5,704 nt of DNA from Acidimicrobiales bacterium (GTDB lineage: Bacteria; Actinomycetota; Acidimicrobiia; Acidimicrobiales; Poriferisodalaceae). Where the stretch lies: NCBI GenBank assembly GCA_020439485.1, contig JAGQSP010000146.1, positions 1-5,704 of the forward strand. The letters run 5' to 3'. How positions within the stretch are numbered: position 1 is the stretch's first letter; the number at the start of each line of letters is the position of its first letter. The notes below the pieces were generated by a model that saw only the letters and a list, made by a program, of their open reading frames with translations, ran no database searches and was not told the DNA's origin. The position numbers and the translations under genes are program-made. Of this stretch, positions 1 through 5,426 are shown in pieces.

Positions 1-932
1 GGAATGCCGTGTTGGGCGAATCGGGCCACGTCGGTCCAGCCCAGCTTCGCGTTCACCTGCAGATCGTTTCGCCGGATCAGGGCCGCGATCAATGGATGCT
101 CGACCGATGGCGGCGCCGCCTGCGACGAATCGGTCACCTCGAAGTGGTCGCACTCGCCTACCACCGAGCGCAGATGCTCGATCGCCTCCTGCAGACTGCG
201 GTCTGGGGCAAACCGGTGGTTGATGGTGACGGTGGCGGAATCGGGCACCACGTTGCCCGCCACACCACCCTCGACGAACACCGCCTGAACGGCCTCTCGG
301 TAGGTGCAACCCTCGATGACCGGCGAGCGACCCTCGTATGCCTCGAGGCGCGACAGGAGGTCGCCCAGCCTGTGAATCGCGTTGCGTCCCATCCAGGGTC
401 TGGCCGTATGGGCCCTGGCTCCGGTGAACGTGACCCTGGCTCGAAGCGTGCCCTGGCATCCGGCTTCCACAGCGGCGCAAGTGGGTTCACCCAAGATGGC
501 CGCATCGCAGGCCAACAGTTCGGGGCACTCGTCGAACATCTTGCGCAATCCGTTGTGAACGGCAGCGATCTCCTCTGCCTCATAGAAAACCCAGGTGACG
601 TCGACCGCCGGCTGAGTCACCTCGATGGCGAGGTCGAGCATGACCGCAACAGTGCCCTTCATGTCGCAGGCACCCAGGCCGTACAGCCGGTCGCCTTCGA
701 TGTGCCCGGGAAGGTTGTCGTTGACCGGAACCGTGTCGAGGTGTCCGGCGATGAGCAGCCGCTGGGGTCGTCCAAGGGTGGTGCGGGCCACCACGTTGTT
801 TCCGATCCGTTTCACCGACAGGTGTGGTGCCGAACCCAGAAGCTCGTGAACGTGGTCGGCCAGAGCGGTCTCGCCCAGACTCACCGACTCGATCGAGACG
901 ATTTGTGATGCCAACTGCAAGAGGTCTTTCAC
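1..932 (-). CDS. dapE: N-succinyl-LL-diaminopimelate desuccinylase (M20 metallopeptidase family), 3' end outside window
   Basis: Hydrolyses N-succinyl-LL-2,6-diaminopimelate to LL-DAP and succinate in the cytoplasm, a late step of the succinylase branch of lysine/meso-DAP synthesis. I translated 310 residues from a GTG at 932; the frame is open to the left edge, so the C-terminus with the last metal-binding His is missing. Visible M20 landmarks are GHLDTVP (residues 63-69, metal His64 and catalytic Asp66), GLGACDMKG (85-93, bridging Asp90), YEAEEI (117-122, catalytic-base Glu120 and metal Glu121), GEPT (148-151, metal Glu149), a lid/dimerisation segment with ARAHTARPWMGRNAIH (172-187), and GWTDVARFAQHGI at the edge. 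The YEAEE..A...NGL pattern resembles actinobacterial DapE rather than the proteobacterial type. The GTG start is chosen because the family's N-terminus begins there and a -10-like hexamer lies 7 nt upstream; no Shine-Dalgarno is visible. A related M20 deacylase (ArgE-like) is the alternative, but dapC and dapF nearby favour DapE. Confidence 0.94.
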   Translation of the reverse strand, partial: MKDLLQLASQIVSIESVSLGETALADHVHELLGSAPHLSVKRIGNNVVARTTLGRPQRLLIAGHLDTVPVNDNLPGHIEGDRLYGLGACDMKGTVAVMLDLAIEVTQPAVDVTWVFYEAEEIAAVHNGLRKMFDECPELLACDAAILGEPTCAAVEAGCQGTLRARVTFTGARAHTARPWMGRNAIHRLGDLLSRLEAYEGRSPVIEGCTYREAVQAVFVEGGVAGNVVPDSATVTINHRFAPDRSLQEAIEHLRSVVGECDHFEVTDSSQAAPPSVEHPLIAALIRRNDLQVNAKLGWTDVARFAQHGI

Positions 933-939
933 GGCTGGG

Positions 940-945
940 AGACTA
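940..945 (-). promoter_or_regulatory. Putative -10 element for leaderless dapE transcript
   Basis: Read on the minus strand the hexamer is TAGTCT, matching the actinobacterial TAnnnT -10 pattern, followed by 7 nt and then the GTG of dapE. That spacing puts the expected transcription start at or next to the start codon. There is no Shine-Dalgarno between them, as expected for leaderless mRNAs, which are common in actinobacteria. I see no convincing -35 hexamer. The call rests on motif and spacing only. Confidence 0.5.
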
Positions 946-949
946 GCGT
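944..949 (+). promoter_or_regulatory. Putative -10 element for the plus-strand membrane protein gene
   Basis: TAGCGT fits TAnnnT and ends 6 nt before the ATG at 956, so the transcript may begin at or next to that ATG. It overlaps the opposite-strand hexamer at 940-945 by two bases, with the palindrome CTAG (943-946) at the centre. A GAGG at 950-953 is only 2 nt from the ATG, too close for a normal ribosome binding site. No clear -35 is seen. Confidence 0.45.
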
Positions 950-955
950 GAGGCA

Positions 956-2056
956 ATGCGGGTCGAGCCGGGCAAACCGATCTACGACTCCCCCACATTC
1001 GAAGACGGCCATATCTCGCGCGGAGCCAACCGCGGCGTGGTCGCCCTGGTTGCCTGCCTGGTGGCCGTCATGCTCGGTGTCGCCGTTTTCGGAGGCGCAG
1101 GAGACGAAGAGACCGCCGCCGCCAGCACCACCGCGCCCACCACGTCGGGGGCAGACGACGACCCCAGCACACCAACTTCGGCAACCGTCGACGAGTCGTC
1201 AACCACCACCACAGCGCCAGACCGGCCTGCAGAGATCGACTCCGACTGGACGGTGCCGTCAACCGGGTGGTTCGTCGACGCTTCGAGCCGCCTGGTGCGA
1301 ATCGACCTTGCCGACGGCAGCATCACACGCATCAGTCTGAACGGAACAGATGTCAACGACCTCGCCGTGGTCGCCGGGATGGTGCTGGTCCAAGGCAAGC
1401 CGTTCTCGTACCTGGTCGATCCGGACAGCTCTGCGCTGACACCCGTGGTGGGCGAACCCATCGCCTGGGACGACCAAGCCGTCTGGACCGCCTCAACTTC
1501 GGTCGACGGCGGCCTGAGATTCATCGCCCAGATACCAGGCGCCGAACCCCGGATGATTTCTGGCACCACCGGGTACGTCAACTCGGTGCACGCCGCCGAG
1601 GGCGCGCTATACGCAGACGGCCCCAACGGTGTCTGGCGTTTCGACAGCAGCGGAGTGGTCGAGGAAGTCGAGTCGCTGGTGGTGGCCGGCCGTGCGGGCA
1701 CCACGGTTCGTTGGAACTGCTCGCTGAACGAATGCCTTCTGGTGGTCGACTTCGCCGACGGAACCTCGCAGACGCTTCCGGCCGGCTCGGAGATCGACGA
1801 GCTGACCATTTCTTCCAGTGGTCGCTACCTGATCGGGGGCGGGCGCCCGGTCGGCTGGCTGATGCAGGCCGGTCAGACCCAAACCTCGGCGATCGACCAA
1901 GCCCGACCGCTCGTGTGGATGACGGGCCAGGACCTGCTGGTGTCGCTCGACCGCGACGAGCTGGTCTTCAGGTCGCCAGATCGCAGCGAGACCTACACCA
2001 GCAAGGTTCCTGCCGGGCTCAGAAGCGACCTGCTGCTGGTGTTGACCGCCGGCTAG
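956..2056 (+). CDS. Single-pass membrane-anchored extracytoplasmic protein, beta-propeller-like, function unknown
   Basis: I do not recognise this 366-residue protein as a named family. It has a short polar N-terminus (1-26), one hydrophobic helix (about 27-47, followed by acidic residues), a low-complexity Thr/Ser/Pro/Asp linker (about 51-92), and a globular region (about 96-366). There is no lipobox Cys after the helix; Cys34 lies inside it, so a signal anchor is more likely than a lipoprotein. The globular part has recurring short beta-strand patterns ending in Asp-containing turns, such as LVRIDLADGSITRISL (113-128) and GVWRFDSSGVVEEV (225-238), as in beta-propeller blades. Cys254 and Cys260 could form an extracytoplasmic disulfide. 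The ATG at 956 is chosen for its membrane topology and the upstream -10-like element. The gene lies alone on the plus strand between dapE and dapC, back to back with the first and tail to tail with the second. A role in the cell envelope is inference only. Confidence 0.85.
   Translation: MRVEPGKPIYDSPTFEDGHISRGANRGVVALVACLVAVMLGVAVFGGAGDEETAAASTTAPTTSGADDDPSTPTSATVDESSTTTTAPDRPAEIDSDWTVPSTGWFVDASSRLVRIDLADGSITRISLNGTDVNDLAVVAGMVLVQGKPFSYLVDPDSSALTPVVGEPIAWDDQAVWTASTSVDGGLRFIAQIPGAEPRMISGTTGYVNSVHAAEGALYADGPNGVWRFDSSGVVEEVESLVVAGRAGTTVRWNCSLNECLLVVDFADGTSQTLPAGSEIDELTISSSGRYLIGGGRPVGWLMQAGQTQTSAIDQARPLVWMTGQDLLVSLDRDELVFRSPDRSETYTSKVPAGLRSDLLLVLTAG
1034..1096 (+). other. Transmembrane helix / signal anchor of the plus-strand protein
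   Basis: Codons 27-47 encode an uninterrupted run of Val, Ala, Leu, Met, Gly and Phe (starting GVVALVACLV) preceded by Arg22 and Arg26 and followed by Asp and Glu residues. By the positive-inside rule the N-terminus is cytoplasmic and the bulk of the protein is outside. Confidence 0.8.
1106..1231 (+). other. Low-complexity Thr/Ser/Pro/Asp linker within the membrane protein
   Basis: Codons 51-92 encode mostly Thr, Ser, Ala, Pro and Asp, including a TTTT run (83-86), with many ACC and AGC codons. Linkers of this composition commonly separate a membrane anchor from an extracytoplasmic domain in high-GC actinobacteria and can be O-glycosylated; glycosylation here is only a possibility. The DNA is compositionally biased but shows no exact tandem repeat. 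Confidence 0.7.
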
Positions 2057-2063
2057 CCGGCGG
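2046..2063. terminator. Perfect 18-bp palindrome over the two convergent stop codons; possible bidirectional terminator
   Basis: The sequence CCGCCGGCTAGCCGGCGG is its own reverse complement. As RNA from either strand it can fold into a 7-bp GC-only stem with a CUAG loop. The TAG stop of the plus-strand gene (2054-2056) and the TAG stop of dapC (2055-2053 on the minus strand) both lie in the central CTAG. No U tract follows on either side, so it is not a classical intrinsic terminator; U-less hairpins are reported as terminators in some actinobacteria. It could instead stabilise the 3' ends. Confidence 0.45.
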
Positions 2064-3171
2064 CTTCGAGACGCGACGCAACACGCTCGATGGCTTGGTC
2101 GTCGCGCACCACTGCGAGGCGCACCCGATCTGAGCCGGCTTCGCCATAGAACTCGCCGGGGCTGACCAGAGCCCCTGTGGTCTTGGCCAGATACTCGGTG
2201 AAACCCCACGCATCGCCGTCGGGCGCCGGTGCCCACAGGTAGAAGCCGCCCTCAGGCAGATCGACCTCTACACCCACCGCTGCCAGACCCTGCGCCAGCC
2301 GCTGCATGCGCGCCAGGTATCTGCCGCGCTGGATCTCGACGTGTTCGTCGTCGCCCAGTGCGACGATGCCAGCCGCCTGTGCGGGTCCCGGCACCATGAA
2401 CCCGGCGTGCTTGCGAACTTCGGACAGGTAGTGCACCAGCTCGCTGTCGCCCGCGTAGAACCCAACGCGCACCCCGGCCAGGTTCGAGCGCTTGGACAAC
2501 GAATGCACTGCGACCACGCCTTGCGAACCGTGTTCCAGGATCGACCGTCGCGGACCGTTCCAGGTGAACTCGATGTAGCACTCGTCGGAGAACACCGGCA
2601 CACCGTGGGTTCGCCCCCAGCGGGCGGCGGCCTCGAGATCATCGACGTTTCCGGCCGGGTTGCCTGGCGTGTTGACCCACAACAACAGTGCCCGCTCGGC
2701 GTCTGCGGGGTCGATGCTGGACAGATCGATCCGCCAGTGCTCATCGACCGCTACCGGCACCGCTCGACATCCGCCCAGAATGGCGCCCATGGCATAGCTC
2801 GGATACGAGATCTCGGGATACAGAACGGTGTCGCGCTGCGGATTTCGAAGCCTCATGTAGTTGGGTAGGCCGGCCACGAACTCCTTGGTGCCGATGGCCG
2901 CCGCGATGTCGTCGGTGCTGACCGACAATCCGAGACGGCGGTCGAACCAGCCCGAGATGGCCTCGCGCAGGGCCAATGTGCCGATCGACGGTGGATAGCC
3001 GCGCTCGGCCCCCGAAGATGCCAGCGCCTGAACCACAGCCGGCGGAGGCGGGTCGCACGGTGTGCCGATGGACAGATCGACGATGCCGCCCTCGTGGGCC
3101 TGAGCCAGAGGCTTCAGCTGGTCGAGCCGGTCGTAGGGGTAGGGAGGCGGAACGAACGGTTCGGCGGTCAA
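2053..3171 (-). CDS. dapC: Succinyldiaminopimelate aminotransferase, actinobacterial DapC type
   Basis: A cytoplasmic PLP-dependent class I/II aminotransferase (372 residues) that converts N-succinyl-2-amino-6-ketopimelate and glutamate to N-succinyl-LL-DAP and 2-oxoglutarate. Visible fold-type-I landmarks are IVDLSIGTPCDPPP (30-43), GTKEFVAGLP (94-103), NTPGNPAG (167-174, cofactor Asn171), SDECYIEF (195-202, Asp196 to the pyridine nitrogen and Tyr199), SLSKRSNLAGVRVGF (224-238, Schiff-base Lys227) and DRVRLAVV (348-355, carboxylate-binding Arg351). The GTKE-type segment and the N-terminus starting near PYDRL resemble actinobacterial DapC. The start is a TTG overlapping the hflX stop as TTGA; GAGGA lies 6 nt upstream and there is no in-frame Met until residue 106, so TTG is well supported. 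The stop overlaps that of the convergent membrane protein gene. A broader-specificity aminotransferase cannot be excluded from sequence, but dapF and dapE nearby make DapC much the best call. Confidence 0.93.
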   Translation of the reverse strand: MTAEPFVPPPYPYDRLDQLKPLAQAHEGGIVDLSIGTPCDPPPPAVVQALASSGAERGYPPSIGTLALREAISGWFDRRLGLSVSTDDIAAAIGTKEFVAGLPNYMRLRNPQRDTVLYPEISYPSYAMGAILGGCRAVPVAVDEHWRIDLSSIDPADAERALLLWVNTPGNPAGNVDDLEAAARWGRTHGVPVFSDECYIEFTWNGPRRSILEHGSQGVVAVHSLSKRSNLAGVRVGFYAGDSELVHYLSEVRKHAGFMVPGPAQAAGIVALGDDEHVEIQRGRYLARMQRLAQGLAAVGVEVDLPEGGFYLWAPAPDGDAWGFTEYLAKTTGALVSPGEFYGEAGSDRVRLAVVRDDQAIERVASRLEAAG

Positions 3172-4547
3172 ATCGGATCCTCGGCGTCGGTGATGTACTC
3201 GGCGAGGATGTTCTTGGAGACGTCGTCGAGGCGGGCCCGGATGCGGGTGCCGGTGTCGCCATGGGTCTCGACGATGACCTCACCCTCGCGGTGAACCGCC
3301 GCGATCATATCGCCGCGCTCGTACGGGATCTCCAGTTCGTAGACAGCCGACAGCGACCGGATGCGGTCGCCTATGGCAAGCAGCAGCTCCTGGATGCCGT
3401 GGCCCGAATGAGCCGACACCGCCAGAGATCCGCGGTGGTGGGCGAGCAATGCATCCAGATGACCGGGCTCGACGACTGCGTCGGCCTTGTTGAACACCAC
3501 CAGTTCGGGAACCTCGCCGGCTCCGATCTCGCGCAACACGTACCGGACAGCATCGATGTGTTCTTCGGCATCGGCGGCAGATCCGTCGACCACATGCACC
3601 AACAGGTCGGCTTCCGCGACCTCTTCGAGGGTCGACTTGAACGCCTCTACCAGCGAGGTGGGCAGCTTGCGAATGAAGCCGACCGTGTCGCTCAACAAGA
3701 TGGTCTCGCCACCTGGCAGCTGCAGCCGTCGGGTCGTGGCGTCGAGTGTGGCGAACAAGCGGTCTTCGACCAGCACGCCGGCTCCGGTCAAGCGGTTGAG
3801 CAGGGTCGATTTGCCGGCGTTGGTGTATCCGACGATGGCCACGGTATGGAACCGTGACCGGCGGCGAGCCTTGCGCTGGTTGACCCGGGTGCGGCGAAGG
3901 CCTTCCAGGTCGCGCTCCAGCTTCTGGAGCCGGCGCTGGATACGCCTGCGGTCTACCTCGAGCTGGGTTTCGCCCGGACCCCTCGTGCCGATGCCGCCGC
4001 CCTGCTGAGACAGGGCATTGCCCCGGCCGCGAAGGCGGGGCAGGCGGTACTTCAGCTGCGCGAGTTCAACCTGGGCCTTGCCTTCGAGCGTCGTGGCGTT
4101 CTGGGCGAAGATGTCGAGGATGACCGCGGTGCGGTCGAGCGCAGTGCGCTTGAGGATCTTCTCGAGGTTTGCCTGCTGGCCGGGCGACAGTTCGTCGTCG
4201 AACACGACCGTGTCGGCGTCGACCGCCTCGGAAACCTCCATCACCTCGCGAGCTTTTCCCTTGCCGATATAGGTGGCCGGGTCCGGTGTGTCGCGCCTCT
4301 GCACGACACGTTCGATGGTGTCAGCGCCCGCAGTGTCGACGAGGCGTTCGAGTTCGTCGAGATGCTGGTCGACCTCGATGTCGGTGCGGTCGGGCAAGTG
4401 CATGCCCACCAGCACGATCCGTTCACGGAAGCTGCGGTCGATGAGGCCCGTGGCCTCACCGGCGAACTCGCCGAAGCCGCCACGATGCGACTCGGTCTCG
4501 TCGGCGACAGCCGTCGGCGAACCGTTGGAGTCTGGACGTTCGGTCAT
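3168..4547 (-). CDS. hflX: GTPase HflX, ribosome-associated
   Basis: A 459-residue TRAFAC-class GTPase that binds the 50S subunit and, in characterised species, splits stalled or stress-arrested 70S ribosomes. A variable N-terminus (1-40) is followed by the HflX N-domain (about 41-170, with YIGKGKA at 93-99 and DDELSPGQQANLE at 117-129), the family's glycine-rich signature GGGIGTRGPGETQLE (183-197), a basic coiled-coil helix (about 198-232), and the G domain. G motifs are GYTNAGKST (240-248), the switch region with DATTR (269-273), DTVGF (287-291), NKAD (353-356) and SAHSGHG (378-384). The C-terminal domain follows to residue 459. The ATG at 4547 overlaps the dapF stop as ATGA. No Shine-Dalgarno precedes it, which suggests termination-reinitiation coupling to dapF. 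The frame stays open further upstream, but that extension lies inside dapF and has no HflX character. Confidence 0.97.
   Translation of the reverse strand: MTERPDSNGSPTAVADETESHRGGFGEFAGEATGLIDRSFRERIVLVGMHLPDRTDIEVDQHLDELERLVDTAGADTIERVVQRRDTPDPATYIGKGKAREVMEVSEAVDADTVVFDDELSPGQQANLEKILKRTALDRTAVILDIFAQNATTLEGKAQVELAQLKYRLPRLRGRGNALSQQGGGIGTRGPGETQLEVDRRRIQRRLQKLERDLEGLRRTRVNQRKARRRSRFHTVAIVGYTNAGKSTLLNRLTGAGVLVEDRLFATLDATTRRLQLPGGETILLSDTVGFIRKLPTSLVEAFKSTLEEVAEADLLVHVVDGSAADAEEHIDAVRYVLREIGAGEVPELVVFNKADAVVEPGHLDALLAHHRGSLAVSAHSGHGIQELLLAIGDRIRSLSAVYELEIPYERGDMIAAVHREGEVIVETHGDTGTRIRARLDDVSKNILAEYITDAEDPI
3178..3182 (-). promoter_or_regulatory. Ribosome binding site deciding the TTG start of dapC
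   Basis: GAGGA on the minus strand lies 6 nt before the TTG at 3171, inside the last codons of hflX. It is the best Shine-Dalgarno match near this start and supports initiation at a rare TTG codon, together with coupling through the 4-nt TTGA overlap. Confidence 0.65.
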
Positions 4548-5398
4548 CGGGACACCAGCAGCGAAGGATCGACGTCGATCGAAGCGACATAGTTGGCCGG
4601 CCCCGTCAGCAAGACGTCGTCTCGGACCGAAACCTCGACCGCCCCGCCGGGCATCAACACCGTGACATCGGCGGGCACCAGCCCCCAACGGTGGGCGGCA
4701 GTGGCCGCGGCACATGCTCCGGTGCCACACGCCATCGTGATGCCCGCACCTCGTTCCCACACACGCAACTCGAGGCCCTCGCCAACGGGGCGAATCCAGT
4801 GAACGTTCGCCCCTTCCGGGAACTGCGCCTCATAGGCAGGGCCGTCGACCGACAGATCGACCACGCCTGGGTCTTCGACATGCAACACCAGGTGCGGATT
4901 TCCGATGTCGATGGTGGCCGCCGCCAAGGGCGGGGTCTTGTGAACCAGCGCTGCGGCGTCGATCTGGCCTGGCGTGGCGGGCCCCATCTCGACCGAAACT
5001 CTCGACTGGCCGGGCTGGTCGCCAACCGAATGAACTGCGCGGCGAGCGCCGCCCGCAGTGAGAACTACGAACTCGTCACCAGGGGCATGCCCGCTCATGA
5101 CCACCGCCTGAACGAGGCAACGCATGCCGTTGCCGCTCATCTCGGCCGGGCTTCCGTCGCTGTTCAGAAGCTCCATAGCAAAGTCCGCATCGTCGTGGCC
5201 CGGGGTGACGCGAATGAGACCGTCGGCTCCTACACCGGTTCGCCGGTCGCAGACCGAGCGGGCCATAGCAGCATCGATGGGGGTCGTCTCGTCCAAGTCG
5301 ATGAGTACGAGAAAGTCGTTGCCGAGCCCGTGATGTTTGGTCAGATGCAAGTGGAACCTCTGTTGAACATGTGCCGCCTCGTGCGGATTGTCATCCAT
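4544..5398 (-). CDS. dapF: Diaminopimelate epimerase with Ser in place of the first catalytic Cys
   Basis: Interconverts LL-DAP and meso-DAP without a cofactor, supplying meso-DAP for peptidoglycan and for lysine. Coordinates are for the ATG start (284 residues). Family landmarks are KHHGLGNDF (21-29), GVGADG (55-60), NSDGSPAEMSGNGMRC (79-94), GNPHL (166-170), ERGAGITMACGTGACA (215-230) and a closing PGG segment (250-252). The second catalytic Cys is present (Cys224 in ACGTG). The position normally filled by the first catalytic Cys (CGNG) is Ser88, codon AGC at 5137-5135. The start is uncertain: the ATG has no close Shine-Dalgarno, whereas a TTG at 5350 has AGAGG 6 nt upstream and gives the compact N-terminus typical of DapF (268 residues). 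The gene follows miaA by 28 nt and overlaps hflX by 4 nt, the same order as in mycobacteria. Confidence 0.95.
   Translation of the reverse strand: MDDNPHEAAHVQQRFHLHLTKHHGLGNDFLVLIDLDETTPIDAAMARSVCDRRTGVGADGLIRVTPGHDDADFAMELLNSDGSPAEMSGNGMRCLVQAVVMSGHAPGDEFVVLTAGGARRAVHSVGDQPGQSRVSVEMGPATPGQIDAAALVHKTPPLAAATIDIGNPHLVLHVEDPGVVDLSVDGPAYEAQFPEGANVHWIRPVGEGLELRVWERGAGITMACGTGACAAATAAHRWGLVPADVTVLMPGGAVEVSVRDDVLLTGPANYVASIDVDPSLLVSR
5357..5361 (-). promoter_or_regulatory. Ribosome binding site for an alternative TTG start of dapF
   Basis: AGAGG on the minus strand ends 6 nt before a TTG at 5350, which is in frame with dapF and falls where most DapF proteins begin (xxLTKHHGLGNDF). The ATG at 5398 has no comparable site; the nearest GAGG is roughly 17 nt upstream. 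Confidence 0.5.
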
Positions 5399-5426
5399 TG
5401 TCGCAAGTCGGCGGCCTCGCCCAAAC

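Noticed and set aside
9..908. Long plus-strand open frame of 299 codons opposite dapE
   Set aside because: The minus-strand frame here encodes all M20 desuccinylase motifs. The plus-strand translation has no recognisable motif and is a GC-rich shadow.
1106..1231. Possible tandem repeat or CRISPR-like array in the ACC-rich stretch
   Set aside because: There are no regularly spaced identical units; it is codon bias from a Thr/Ser-rich linker inside a gene.
982..1809. Minus-strand open frame of 275 codons opposite the membrane protein gene
   Set aside because: Its translation is low-complexity Ser/Thr/Arg with no domain, while the plus strand shows a coherent anchor, linker and strand-rich domain. 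Treated as a shadow, although its length makes it worth a coding-potential test.
1267..2133. Plus-strand open frame of 288 codons in a second frame, running past the palindrome
   Set aside because: Very Arg-rich translation typical of a shifted GC-rich frame, overlapping two better supported genes.
3132..3150. G-rich run (GGGG, GGG, GG, GG) that might form a quadruplex
   Set aside because: The tracts are uneven and only two-tetrad folding is possible. The run is explained by the Pro-rich codons at the DapC N-terminus on the other strand.
2976..3857. Plus-strand open frame of 293 codons opposite dapC and hflX
   Set aside because: It lies opposite the conserved DapC N-terminus and the HflX G domain, whose motifs are intact; no motif of its own.
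4548..4760. Upstream in-frame extension of hflX to 530 residues
   Set aside because: It lies inside the conserved C-terminal part of dapF and does not resemble HflX. The ATGA overlap at 4544-4547 gives a natural start.
5399..5426. Possible promoter or terminator between miaA and dapF
   Set aside because: The 28-nt gap shows no stem-loop with a U tract and no clear -10 element; co-transcription is the simpler reading.
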